Part shown: piece after piece, positions 52,207 through 59,776 of the stretch
How the letters are laid out: each line of letters starts with the position of its first letter
How positions within the stretch are numbered: the first letter of the stretch is position 1
NCBI RefSeq assembly: GCF_017873965.1
Contig: NZ_JAGGKT010000014.1
Location: 1-64,000 of the forward strand
DNA from: Ammoniphilus resinae
GTDB lineage: Bacteria > Bacillota > Bacilli > Aneurinibacillales > RAOX-1
Direction of reading: 5' to 3'
Length of the DNA: 64,000 nt
The notes under the pieces: model-generated
The model's input: only the letters and a program-made list of their open reading frames with translations
The model's database searches: none
What the model was told of the DNA's origin: nothing
Program-made: the position numbers and the translations under genes

Positions 52207-52268
52207 TTGACAATTACCATGTGGAAATCTACAATGAATGTAAGGGACATCAGGTGGCCGGACCACCT
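52207..52268 (+). promoter_or_regulatory. Promoter and autoregulatory-type operator of gntR
   Basis: TTGACA (52207-52212), 17 bases, TACAAT (52230-52235), a near-consensus promoter. AGGTGGCCGGACCACCT at 52252-52268 is a palindrome with core TGGCCGGACCA, one base off TGGT-NNN-ACCA, at about +13. It probably lets the GntR protein repress its own operon. Confidence 0.78.
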
Positions 52269-52290
52269 AAGATCGGGGGTGGGATGTTTA

Positions 52291-52995
52291 GTGAATTTAA
52301 GTCCAATAAAAAAGGTAAGAGTATATGAACAGGTAATCGAGCAGATCAAAGATTTGATCGAGCAGGGTGTGATCCAGCCGGGGCAGAAGTTGCCATCAGA
52401 AAGGGACCTTGCCGCGGAATTATCCGTCTCCAGAAGTGTTGTTCGAGAGGCTATGAGTGTGTTGAACACTAGTGGAATTATTCAAATTCGACCGGGAATA
52501 GGCGTTTTCCTCATGGAAGAAGAGGAACAGGGACTGATTCACCGCATCAACCGCATTTTAAACAAAGATGAAGTTAATCTCTCAGAAGTTTTAGAATTAC
52601 GGCAGGGGTTGGAAGTGCAAGCGGCATTTTTGGCTGCCCAAAGGGCGACTGAAAAAGATCTACAATTGATCGAAGCAGCATTGAAGGAACTGGAACAGGC
52701 AGTTTATAAAAAGAAGTTAGCCGCCGAGGAGGATTTTGCATTCCATCTTGCTATTATTAGGGCCAGCAAAAATGCGATGATCCAGGAAATGATGAATCTA
52801 TTAACCGAAGCGATTCAATCCGGGATGAAAAAGAGCCGTCGTAGAACACTGCAAATGCCAAAGAAACCAGAGGAAGTAGTCAACGAGCATTTTGAAATTT
52901 TTCAAGCAATCAGAGACAAGGACGGACAAACAGCGAGAGAACTGATGTTGATTCATCTGGATAATGTAATTAAGAGATCATATCTTGTACAATAA
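52291..52995 (+). CDS. FadR-subfamily GntR regulator (FCD domain)
   Basis: Transcription regulator of 234 residues from the GTG preceded by GGGGTGGGATG; the frame is open 28 codons further up through the promoter and operator, so those residues are not real. The winged helix spans residues 7-70 (LPSERDLAAELSVSRSVVREAMSVL, wing RPGIGVFL) and the FCD domain has EEDFAFHLAIIRASKN. It is a close paralogue of the regulator at 32650. The LarA-like gene starts 29 bases after its stop, so it heads the LarA-GlcD-GlcF operon. Confidence 0.9.
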   Translation: MNLSPIKKVRVYEQVIEQIKDLIEQGVIQPGQKLPSERDLAAELSVSRSVVREAMSVLNTSGIIQIRPGIGVFLMEEEEQGLIHRINRILNKDEVNLSEVLELRQGLEVQAAFLAAQRATEKDLQLIEAALKELEQAVYKKKLAAEEDFAFHLAIIRASKNAMIQEMMNLLTEAIQSGMKKSRRRTLQMPKKPEEVVNEHFEIFQAIRDKDGQTARELMLIHLDNVIKRSYLVQ

Positions 52996-53024
52996 TATTT
53001 TTTCCAATAAAAGGAGGATAAGGC

Positions 53025-54302
53025 ATGTCCATAGCAAACTCAGTTTCCCTTTACCATATCCAGGTTCACACTCAAGCTCCCGTTGTGGAGGATATACCCG
53101 CAGCAATAGATGAGGCAGTAGAAAAAATAATGCAAGGGGAACGTTTTCAGAATTTAAAACCCGGTGCATCCATTGCGGTGACGGCAGGAAGCAGAGGGAT
53201 TGCAAATTATGTTGAAATTTTGCGTTCGGTCGTTTCTTCTTTAAAAAGAAAGGGATATACCCCCTTTTTATTCTCAGCTATGGGAAGCCATGGTAGAGGC
53301 GAAGCGGAAGGTCAAAAAGAAGTCCTGGATAGTATGGGAATTACAGAAGCGACTGTGGGCTGTCCTATCTCCTACTCTAGTGAACTTAAAGTAATTCATG
53401 AGCTTGAAGCATTTGGGAAGACCCTTCCGGTTTATTGCGCAAAGGAAGCGGTAGAGGCTGACGGGGTGGTCGTGGTCAATCGGGTTAAACCACATACTTC
53501 TTTCCGTGGAGATTACGAAAGCGGATTATTTAAGATGATGACAGTTGGTATGGGGAGAGCCAAGGGGGCAGATATGTTCCATAGCGCAGGAGCTAGCCGT
53601 TTGGCGGATATGATCCCTTTGATTGGCGGAAGTGTATTGGAACACGCTCCTGTTGTAGGAGGGATTGCCGTCGTAGAGAACGCGATGGAAAAGACGGCAA
53701 TTATTGAAGGGATTCCACATGACCAATTTTTCCCTAGGGAGAAGGCATTGCTCGAAACAGCAAAAGAGTTTATGCCGAAGCTTCCCGTCGATCGTGCCGA
53801 CCTTTGCGTGGTTGGAGAGATGGGTAAAAATTACAGTGGAACGGGAATGGACACAAATATTATTGGCAGATTGCGCATTCAAGGGGTACCTGAACCTGTA
53901 AAGCCGTACTTTACCTATCTTGCTGTTCTAAGGCTGTCTGAACCATCACATGGAAATGCTACGGGAATCGGACTCGCGGACATGACAACCGAAACACTTG
54001 CAAATGGCATCGACAAAACCGCGACCTATTTGAATTGTTCGACAAGCGGCTTTATCATCCGCGCAGCAATCCCGATGACGTTTCCGACAGATCAGGCTTT
54101 GCTAGAGGGAGCAGTAAAAATGCTAAGAACAGAAGATGCTGATCAATTGCGGATGATAGCCATTCGAAATACACTTCATATAGATAAACTTTGGGTGACG
54201 AAGGCGATTTATGAAGAGATCAAGGATCAATCAAATATTAAACTATTAGAAGAGCCAAAAGCGATTCAATTTGACACCCAAGGCAATTGGATTTGGGAAT
54301 AA
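53025..54302 (+). CDS. LarA-like (DUF2088) nickel-pincer 2-hydroxyacid racemase/epimerase
   Basis: Protein of 425 residues in the lactate racemase LarA family, whose members use a nickel pincer nucleotide cofactor to racemise or epimerise 2-hydroxy acids. AMGSHGRGEAEGQ near residue 85 and NRVKPHTSFRGDYESGLFKMMTVGMGRAKGADMFH near residues 150-185 carry the conserved His and Lys positions. AAGGAGG precedes the ATG. The cofactor genes larB, larC and larE are not in the window and must lie elsewhere if the enzyme is active. The next two genes encode a 2-hydroxyacid oxidase, so it probably supplies the right stereoisomer. Confidence 0.83.
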   Translation: MSIANSVSLYHIQVHTQAPVVEDIPAAIDEAVEKIMQGERFQNLKPGASIAVTAGSRGIANYVEILRSVVSSLKRKGYTPFLFSAMGSHGRGEAEGQKEVLDSMGITEATVGCPISYSSELKVIHELEAFGKTLPVYCAKEAVEADGVVVVNRVKPHTSFRGDYESGLFKMMTVGMGRAKGADMFHSAGASRLADMIPLIGGSVLEHAPVVGGIAVVENAMEKTAIIEGIPHDQFFPREKALLETAKEFMPKLPVDRADLCVVGEMGKNYSGTGMDTNIIGRLRIQGVPEPVKPYFTYLAVLRLSEPSHGNATGIGLADMTTETLANGIDKTATYLNCSTSGFIIRAAIPMTFPTDQALLEGAVKMLRTEDADQLRMIAIRNTLHIDKLWVTKAIYEEIKDQSNIKLLEEPKAIQFDTQGNWIWE

Positions 54303-54317
54303 TAGGAGAGAGACAAC

Positions 54318-55721
54318 ATGATAGATAAACAAGCGATTGAAGATATTAAAAAGATTGTTAAAACAGGCCGTGTTTTAACCGAAGAGAGCGATCGGTACAG
54401 CTATTCTTTTGATGCTTCCTTTGGTACACATTTACCAGATGTAGTCATTCAAACACAAGAGGTTCAGGAACTTGCTGAGTTGGTTCGCTATGCGAATGAG
54501 TACAAAATTCCGGTTTATCCGCGAGGACAATCGACCAGCTTAAGCGGAGGGCCGCTGCCCGTCAAAGGCGGAATGGTCTTTGATTTGTCCGTAATGGATA
54601 ACATACTTGAAGTGGATGATGAGGATTTAGTAGCCATTGTGTCACCTGGCGTCCTGACCTCTGCGATTCATGCAGCTGCGGAGAAAAAAGGCCTGATGTA
54701 TCCACCAGACCCCAGCAGTTCTCACGTGTCAACGATCGGCGGCAATCTTGCGGAAAATTCCGGTGGACCTCGTGGTCTGAAGTACGGCGTAACAAAAGAT
54801 TATGTCATTGGTCTGGAAGTCATTACTCCGCAAGGGGAGATTATCAAGACCGGTGGAAGAACGGTAAAAAATGTGACCGGTTATGATCTTACAAAGCTTA
54901 TCGTTGGCTCCGAAGGAACACTGGGAATTATTACTAAAGCAATTTTGCGCCTAATTCCGAAGCCACCATCCTCCGAAACAGTCATGGCTGTATTTAACAG
55001 CCTGGTGGATTCTGGGCGGGCCATTTCCAAAGTTTTGTCCAGCGGGATCTTACCGGCAAAGATGGAATTGATGGACCAAGCGTCGATTGTCGCTGTGGAA
55101 AACTATCAACCTTCCAATTTGCCTGTCGATGCGGAAGCGATCATTTTAATAGAGCTAGATGGTCACCCGGCAGCGGTGAAGGAAGAGGCGGAACAGGTAG
55201 CCAAAGTATGCCGTGAGGTGGGGGCGCGTGAGGTAATCGTACCTCAGACGCCACAGGAAAAAGCCGAGGTATGGAAAGCGAGAAAACTCGTCTCTCCGGC
55301 GATTGTGCGGATTAAACCAACCAAAATCTCTGAAGATGCCACCGTGCCAAGAAGTCAAATTCCAGAAATGTGCCGTCGCCTTCAGCAAATTAAGGAGAAA
55401 TATAATATCCATCTTGTTGTTTTTGGGCATGCGGGTGATGGGAATTTGCACCCTAATATTATTGCGGATAAGAGTGACATAGAAGAAATGCAGCGGGTTG
55501 AGCAAGCCGTAGCAGAAATTTTCCAGGCTGCCATTGAATTGGGAGGAACCTTGTCTGGCGAACATGGAATTGGCACCATGAAGGCTCCTTTTATGGAAAT
55601 GGAGTTAGGCGCATCTGGCTTGGATATGATGAAACGGATTAAAGAGGCTTGGGACCCCAATAATATTATGAACCCTGGGAAAATCTTTGCTGAACCGGGT
55701 CAAAAGTTGGTGTTGAGATAA
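54318..55721 (+). CDS. glcD: FAD-linked 2-hydroxyacid oxidase subunit (GlcD family)
   Basis: FAD flavoprotein of 467 residues, like glycolate oxidase GlcD or D-lactate dehydrogenase. The PCMH-type FAD domain includes YPRGQSTSLSGGPLPVKGGMV near residue 73 and SSHVSTIGGNLAENSGGPRGLKYG near residue 135. The C-terminal domain has VFGHAGDGNLHPNI near 373 and SGEHGIGTMK near 413. GGAGAGAG precedes the ATG, 15 bases after the LarA-like gene, and its stop overlaps the next start by one base. Electrons probably pass to the Fe-S partner and then menaquinone. Confidence 0.91.
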   Translation: MIDKQAIEDIKKIVKTGRVLTEESDRYSYSFDASFGTHLPDVVIQTQEVQELAELVRYANEYKIPVYPRGQSTSLSGGPLPVKGGMVFDLSVMDNILEVDDEDLVAIVSPGVLTSAIHAAAEKKGLMYPPDPSSSHVSTIGGNLAENSGGPRGLKYGVTKDYVIGLEVITPQGEIIKTGGRTVKNVTGYDLTKLIVGSEGTLGIITKAILRLIPKPPSSETVMAVFNSLVDSGRAISKVLSSGILPAKMELMDQASIVAVENYQPSNLPVDAEAIILIELDGHPAAVKEEAEQVAKVCREVGAREVIVPQTPQEKAEVWKARKLVSPAIVRIKPTKISEDATVPRSQIPEMCRRLQQIKEKYNIHLVVFGHAGDGNLHPNIIADKSDIEEMQRVEQAVAEIFQAAIELGGTLSGEHGIGTMKAPFMEMELGASGLDMMKRIKEAWDPNNIMNPGKIFAEPGQKLVLR

Positions 55722-57022
55722 TGAATCAAATGCTAGAAGATCTAAAAAAAGAGCTGAAATATGAAAAAACAAACAGTTGCGTGCAATGTGGTTATTGTTT
55801 GCCAGTGTGTCCGACCTATATGACCATGGGGAAAGAAACCCATTCTCCTAGAGGACGAATCAATTTGGTGAAGATGGTCGGGGAAGGAAGAATTACCGAT
55901 CTGTCTGTATTGGAAGAGCCGATGAATTTATGTCTTGGCTGCCGGGCATGTGAAACAGCTTGCCCGACAGGGGTGGAATACGGGACGATTCTTGAAGCCG
56001 CGAGAGCAGCGATCACCCGACGGAAAAAGTTTTCCTTCCCAGTAAAGACCCTAAGAAATACGATTTTCAAAAAGGTATTTCCTAGTAAAAGCAAATTAAA
56101 TCTGTTGACAGACGGATTGTGGCTCTATCAAAAGACCGGGTTGCAAAAGGTAGCGCAGAAAACAGGTATAACGAGAGCCCTTCCTTTTAATCTAGGACAA
56201 TTTGAAGCAATCACCCCAACGGTCACTTCGCCATCCGAGCGTCGGAATCGCTTCAAACGAATACCAGCAAAAGGAGAAAAGAAATATACCGTTGCCTTCT
56301 TTACAGGGTGTATTATGGATGCGATGTTCCAACGCATTAATGATTTATCCATTGCGCTTTTATCTCATGTTGGCTGCGAAGTGCTAATCGTGGAAAACGA
56401 AACCTGCTGTGGTGCCTTACATGCCCACTCAGGAGAAATGGATGAAGCGAAAGTACTTGCGAAGAAAAACATTGCTGCCTTTGAAAAGGAAGATGTGGAA
56501 TTTATTATCAATAATGCTGGCGGTTGTGGCGCCATGCTGCATGAATATGACCATTTGCTTGCTGACGAGCCAGAGTGGCATGAGCGGGCGAAGGAATTTG
56601 TTAGGAAATCCAAGGACATCAGTCAGATTCTTGTCGCATGTGGCGGAGTTCCAATGAACAAAGAGCTGCCAGGCAGGGTTACCTATCAACGCTCTTGCCA
56701 TTTAACGAACGTTCAGAAGGTAACCAAAGAACCCGTCCAATTGATCGAATCCATTCCAGGAATTGATTTTATCGAAATGAAGGATAAGGACATGTGTTGC
56801 GGTTCTGCCGGTATTTACAACATCGTCAACTATGACGCTTCCATGGAAATCCTTGATGAAAAGATGAAAAACGTGAAAGATACACATGCCACAACGATCA
56901 TCACCACCAATCCAGGATGCTTGCTGCAGATGAAGCTCGGCATTGAAAGAGAAAAGATGGGCAAAGAGGCTAGGGCGCTGCACTTGGTGGAGTATCTGGC
57001 TGAAGCTGCTGGGATTGTGTAG
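55721..57022 (+). CDS. glcF: Fe-S subunit of 2-hydroxyacid oxidase (GlcF/LutA-like)
   Basis: Iron-sulfur protein of 433 residues. Two ferredoxin-type clusters are coded by CVQCGYCLPVCPTY (about residue 21) and CLGCRACETACPTG (about residue 71). Two CCG domains follow, with CCGALHAH near residue 229 and CCGSAGIYN near residue 366. This is the GlcF layout. It accepts electrons from the GlcD-type flavoprotein, whose stop codon overlaps its ATG. No separate GlcE gene is present, as in many Firmicutes. Operon ends with the hairpin at 57030. Confidence 0.9.
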   Translation: MNQMLEDLKKELKYEKTNSCVQCGYCLPVCPTYMTMGKETHSPRGRINLVKMVGEGRITDLSVLEEPMNLCLGCRACETACPTGVEYGTILEAARAAITRRKKFSFPVKTLRNTIFKKVFPSKSKLNLLTDGLWLYQKTGLQKVAQKTGITRALPFNLGQFEAITPTVTSPSERRNRFKRIPAKGEKKYTVAFFTGCIMDAMFQRINDLSIALLSHVGCEVLIVENETCCGALHAHSGEMDEAKVLAKKNIAAFEKEDVEFIINNAGGCGAMLHEYDHLLADEPEWHERAKEFVRKSKDISQILVACGGVPMNKELPGRVTYQRSCHLTNVQKVTKEPVQLIESIPGIDFIEMKDKDMCCGSAGIYNIVNYDASMEILDEKMKNVKDTHATTIITTNPGCLLQMKLGIEREKMGKEARALHLVEYLAEAAGIV

Positions 57023-57029
57023 GATAAAC

Positions 57030-57065
57030 TATAACCCGCAAGGAGGACTCTCCATGCGGGTTATA
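57030..57065 (+). terminator. Terminator-like hairpin after glcF
   Basis: TATAACCCGCA pairs perfectly with TGCGGGTTATA (loop of 14). The 3' flank TAATTG is AT-rich without a T-run, so termination may be partial. Confidence 0.65.
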
Positions 57066-57066
57066 T

Positions 57067-57119
57067 AATTGTAAATATCCAATTAATATATTTACAATTT
57101 GAAACAATATATATATAAT
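57067..57119 (+). promoter_or_regulatory. Promoter overlapped by a 12-bp inverted repeat
   Basis: AATTGTAAATAT (57067-57078) and ATATTTACAATT (57088-57099) are perfect inverted copies 9 bases apart. The right copy contains the -35 box TTTACA (57091-57096), which is 17 bases from TATAAT (57114-57119). An activator or repressor site for the CaiB/acyl-CoA dehydrogenase operon is likely. Confidence 0.7.
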
Positions 57120-57210
57120 AAATTATATATTGATTGGTACATCTTGATGATGCCATGAAAGAACTGCCTATATTCGTCAGATCTTTCTTACCGGAAGACG
57201 TTACGCGGAT

Positions 57211-57261
57211 AAAAAGCCAGTTTAACTGCGGGAGATCTATGCAGTTTTTCTGGCTTTTTTT
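57211..57261 (+). terminator. Leader terminator upstream of the CaiB/acyl-CoA dehydrogenase operon
   Basis: AAAAAGCCAG (57211-57220) and CTGC (57225-57228) pair with GCAG (57241-57244) and CTGGCTTTTT (57250-57259), ending in a T-run. It stands between the promoter and the coding region, so it must be read through or regulated. Confidence 0.7.
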
Positions 57262-57292
57262 GCGTCAATTATGGTTTCGACAAATTTCGAAC

Positions 57293-57305
57293 GGGGTCTG
57301 ACCCC
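57293..57305. promoter_or_regulatory. GGGGTCTGACCCC palindrome before the start codon
   Basis: A perfect 13-base palindrome, 22 bases before the TTG start. Its GGTCTGACC core is identical to that of the operator at 47610-47620. It could be another GntR site or part of an interspersed repeat. Confidence 0.4.
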
Positions 57306-57327
57306 TGTCGAGGGGAGGGGGAGTCGC

Positions 57328-58518
57328 TTGGCTGGTGCCTTGGAAGGAATCAAAATTGTGGATTTAACGCGTGTGTTGGCTGGGCCTTTTTGTACGATGA
57401 CGCTTGCCGATCTAGGCGCAGATGTCATTAAGATTGAGGGAACAGCAACAAAGGATGATACCCGTTTTTGGGGACCGCCCTATGCAGGGGGGGAGAGTGC
57501 TTACTACCTGTGCGCGAATCGAAATAAACGAGCTATCCGGTTAAACCTAAAGTCAGATAAAGGCAAGGAAGTTTTTAAAAGATTAGTAGCTGAATCAGAT
57601 GTTGTCGTGCAGAATTTCAAAACGGGTACGCTTGAGCGAATGGGACTTGGCTACGAGCAATTGAAAGCGGTTAATCCGCGAATCATCCTTGCTTCAATTA
57701 CAGGATTTGGTAGCAATGGACCCTATAAAGATTTGGCTGGTTACGACTACATCATTCAGGCCATGAGTGGCCTGATGGAGATTACCGGGGATCAGCAATC
57801 GGGCCCGATGAAGGTTGGCGTGGCGATTGCGGATGTGTTGACAGGTCTTTATACAACGGTTGGGATCCTTGCTGCGATTCAGGAACGTAATCATTCAGGA
57901 GTTGGTCAATCGATCGACATTTCTCTGTTTGATTCACAAATTTCCGCTCTTGTAAATGTTGCCAGCAACTATCTAGTTTCCGGCATCATCCCGAAACGGC
58001 TGGGCAATCAACATCCTAACATTGTCCCTTATCAGGTTTTCCCTACGGCTGATCAGGAGATGGTGGTTGCAGTGGGAAATGATGCGCAGTTTCGCAAGTT
58101 TGTGCAGGTCCTCGGTGTTGAGGAATGGGCGGATGATCATCGATTCGCAACAAATCCAAAGCGGGTGGAAAACCGTGAACTGTTGATCGGTATGATTTCC
58201 GAAAGAATGAAGACTATGCCATCAAGGCATTTGAGAGAACAACTTGAGGCAGTCGGGGTGCCCAATGGACCGATTAACAATATGAAAGAGCTGTTCGCAG
58301 ATCCTCAGGTTCAGGCCAGGGAAATGGTTGTAGAAATGGCACACCCTACCGCGGAAAAAATCAAATTAGTGGGCAGCCCATTAAAACTATCCCGGACACC
58401 TGTTGAAATGAAACAACATCCCCCATTATATGGGGAGCATACCGAGCAAGTCTTAGTTAGCCTCGGCTATACAATCGAGGAAATAGAAGAAATGCAAAAA
58501 AATCAGGAAGTTCAATAA
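57328..58518 (+). CDS. CaiB/BaiF family III CoA-transferase (copy D, possible glutarate CoA-transferase)
   Basis: CoA-transferase of 396 residues starting at TTG after AGGGGAGGGGGAG; an ATG 19 codons earlier is possible but would place the palindrome in coding sequence. LEGIKIVDLTRVLAGPFCTM opens the protein and the catalytic Asp is in AIADVLTGLY near residue 165. It is clearly more distant from copies A-C. The next gene, 15 bases on, encodes a glutaryl-CoA-dehydrogenase-like enzyme, a pairing known from glutarate use in Pseudomonas (GcoT/GcdH) and from human SUGCT/GCDH. Glutarate is therefore the favoured acid. Confidence 0.85.
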   Translation: MAGALEGIKIVDLTRVLAGPFCTMTLADLGADVIKIEGTATKDDTRFWGPPYAGGESAYYLCANRNKRAIRLNLKSDKGKEVFKRLVAESDVVVQNFKTGTLERMGLGYEQLKAVNPRIILASITGFGSNGPYKDLAGYDYIIQAMSGLMEITGDQQSGPMKVGVAIADVLTGLYTTVGILAAIQERNHSGVGQSIDISLFDSQISALVNVASNYLVSGIIPKRLGNQHPNIVPYQVFPTADQEMVVAVGNDAQFRKFVQVLGVEEWADDHRFATNPKRVENRELLIGMISERMKTMPSRHLREQLEAVGVPNGPINNMKELFADPQVQAREMVVEMAHPTAEKIKLVGSPLKLSRTPVEMKQHPPLYGEHTEQVLVSLGYTIEEIEEMQKNQEVQ

Positions 58519-58533
58519 GGGAGGAAATAGAAG

Positions 58534-59733
58534 ATGATGAATTTTGCGCTAACAGAGGAACAAGAAGCCGTAAGAAAAATGTTACGATCATTTGTTGATA
58601 AGGAAATCATTCCTTATATTCAAGAATGGGATGCAAACTGGCATTTTGAAACATCGATCATGAAACGTCTAGCTGAATTGGACCTGATGGGTGTCTGTAT
58701 TCCTGAACAATATGGCGGAGCAGGCATGGACTATAATACGCTGGCGATCGTTTGTGAAGAGTTGGAGCGTGGGGATACTGCTTTTAGAACGGCTGTATCG
58801 GTTCACACCGGTTTAAATAGCATGACCCTGCTGCAATGGGGAAATGAATTCCAGAAAGAGAAATATCTTGTTCCCCAGGCGAAAGGGGAGAAAATTGGGG
58901 CTTTTGGCTTAACAGAGCCGAATGCAGGATCTGATGTGGCAGCGATGCAGACCACAGCGCGTCGTGATGGGGATGAGTACATCATCAATGGATCGAAAAC
59001 ATGGATTTCTTTATGTGATGTAGCCGATCACTTCCTCATCTTCGCGAAAACTGATAAAGATAAAGGGCATCATGGGATCAGCTGTTTCATTGTGGAAAGA
59101 ACTTATCCGGGTGTGAGCACCAAGGCAATTAAAGGAAAATTGGGGATTCGTGCAGGTAATACAGGGGAAGTGTTCCTGGAAGAAGTTCGTGTACCTGCTG
59201 AAAACATGTTGGGTGATGAAGGCGAGGGCTTTAAAATTGCGATGTCCGCATTGGACAATGGTCGTTTTACCGTAGCGGCTGGTGCTTGTGGATTAATCAA
59301 TGCATCATTGGAAGCTAGCGTAAAGTATTGTCATGAAAGAAAGACATTTGGGAAGGAAATAGGAAAACATCAATTGGTTCAACAAATGATCGCCAAAATG
59401 TCTTCTAATCTTGAAATTTCCCGTCTATTGGTTTATCGCGCAGGCTGGTTAAAAAACGAAGGGAAACGAAATACAAGAGAAACCTCCCTTGCGAAATGGA
59501 TTGCTTGTGACGCAGCATTTGAAGCGGCTAGTGATGCCGTACAGGTTCACGGTGCCTATGGATACTCCAACGAATATCCAGTAGAGAGATTCCTACGAAA
59601 TGCAAAAGCCCCAGTTATTTACGAAGGAACAAGAGAAATTCACACCATCATGCAAGCGGAATATGCATTAGGCTATCGTTCAGATAAAGCTTTACGTCAA
59701 ATGCTTCCATCCTGGCCTTTTGAAGAAGAATAG
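58534..59733 (+). CDS. Acyl-CoA dehydrogenase, glutaryl-CoA dehydrogenase-like
   Basis: FAD-dependent acyl-CoA dehydrogenase of 399 residues. FGLTEPNAGSD near residue 128 and the catalytic Glu364 in YEGTREIH are clear. Arg85 in the AFRTAVSVH segment aligns by eye with Arg94 of human glutaryl-CoA dehydrogenase (GYRSAMSVQ), the residue that binds the distal carboxylate. With the CoA-transferase it could convert glutarate to crotonyl-CoA and CO2. GGGAGG precedes two adjacent ATG codons. Whether it decarboxylates cannot be read from sequence. Confidence 0.86.
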   Translation: MMNFALTEEQEAVRKMLRSFVDKEIIPYIQEWDANWHFETSIMKRLAELDLMGVCIPEQYGGAGMDYNTLAIVCEELERGDTAFRTAVSVHTGLNSMTLLQWGNEFQKEKYLVPQAKGEKIGAFGLTEPNAGSDVAAMQTTARRDGDEYIINGSKTWISLCDVADHFLIFAKTDKDKGHHGISCFIVERTYPGVSTKAIKGKLGIRAGNTGEVFLEEVRVPAENMLGDEGEGFKIAMSALDNGRFTVAAGACGLINASLEASVKYCHERKTFGKEIGKHQLVQQMIAKMSSNLEISRLLVYRAGWLKNEGKRNTRETSLAKWIACDAAFEAASDAVQVHGAYGYSNEYPVERFLRNAKAPVIYEGTREIHTIMQAEYALGYRSDKALRQMLPSWPFEEE

Positions 59734-59740
59734 AATTTTA

Positions 59741-59776
59741 AAAGGAGGGGCCTTGACCCCTCCTTTAATTTTTTAC
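59741..59776. terminator. Bidirectional terminator between acyl-CoA dehydrogenase and flavoprotein genes
   Basis: AAAGGAGGGG (59741-59750) pairs perfectly with CCCCTCCTTT (59757-59766), followed by AATTTTTT. The right arm overlaps the stop codon of the convergent flavoprotein gene. Confidence 0.9.

Noticed and set aside
52207-52290. Longer GntR protein starting at 52207
   Set aside because: The extra 28 codons cover a near-consensus promoter and the operator palindrome, so translation from there is implausible.
57155-57301. 48-codon open frame across the leader and terminator before the CaiB gene
   Set aside because: No ribosome site, odd composition, and it runs through an intrinsic terminator hairpin; treated as leader RNA rather than a gene.
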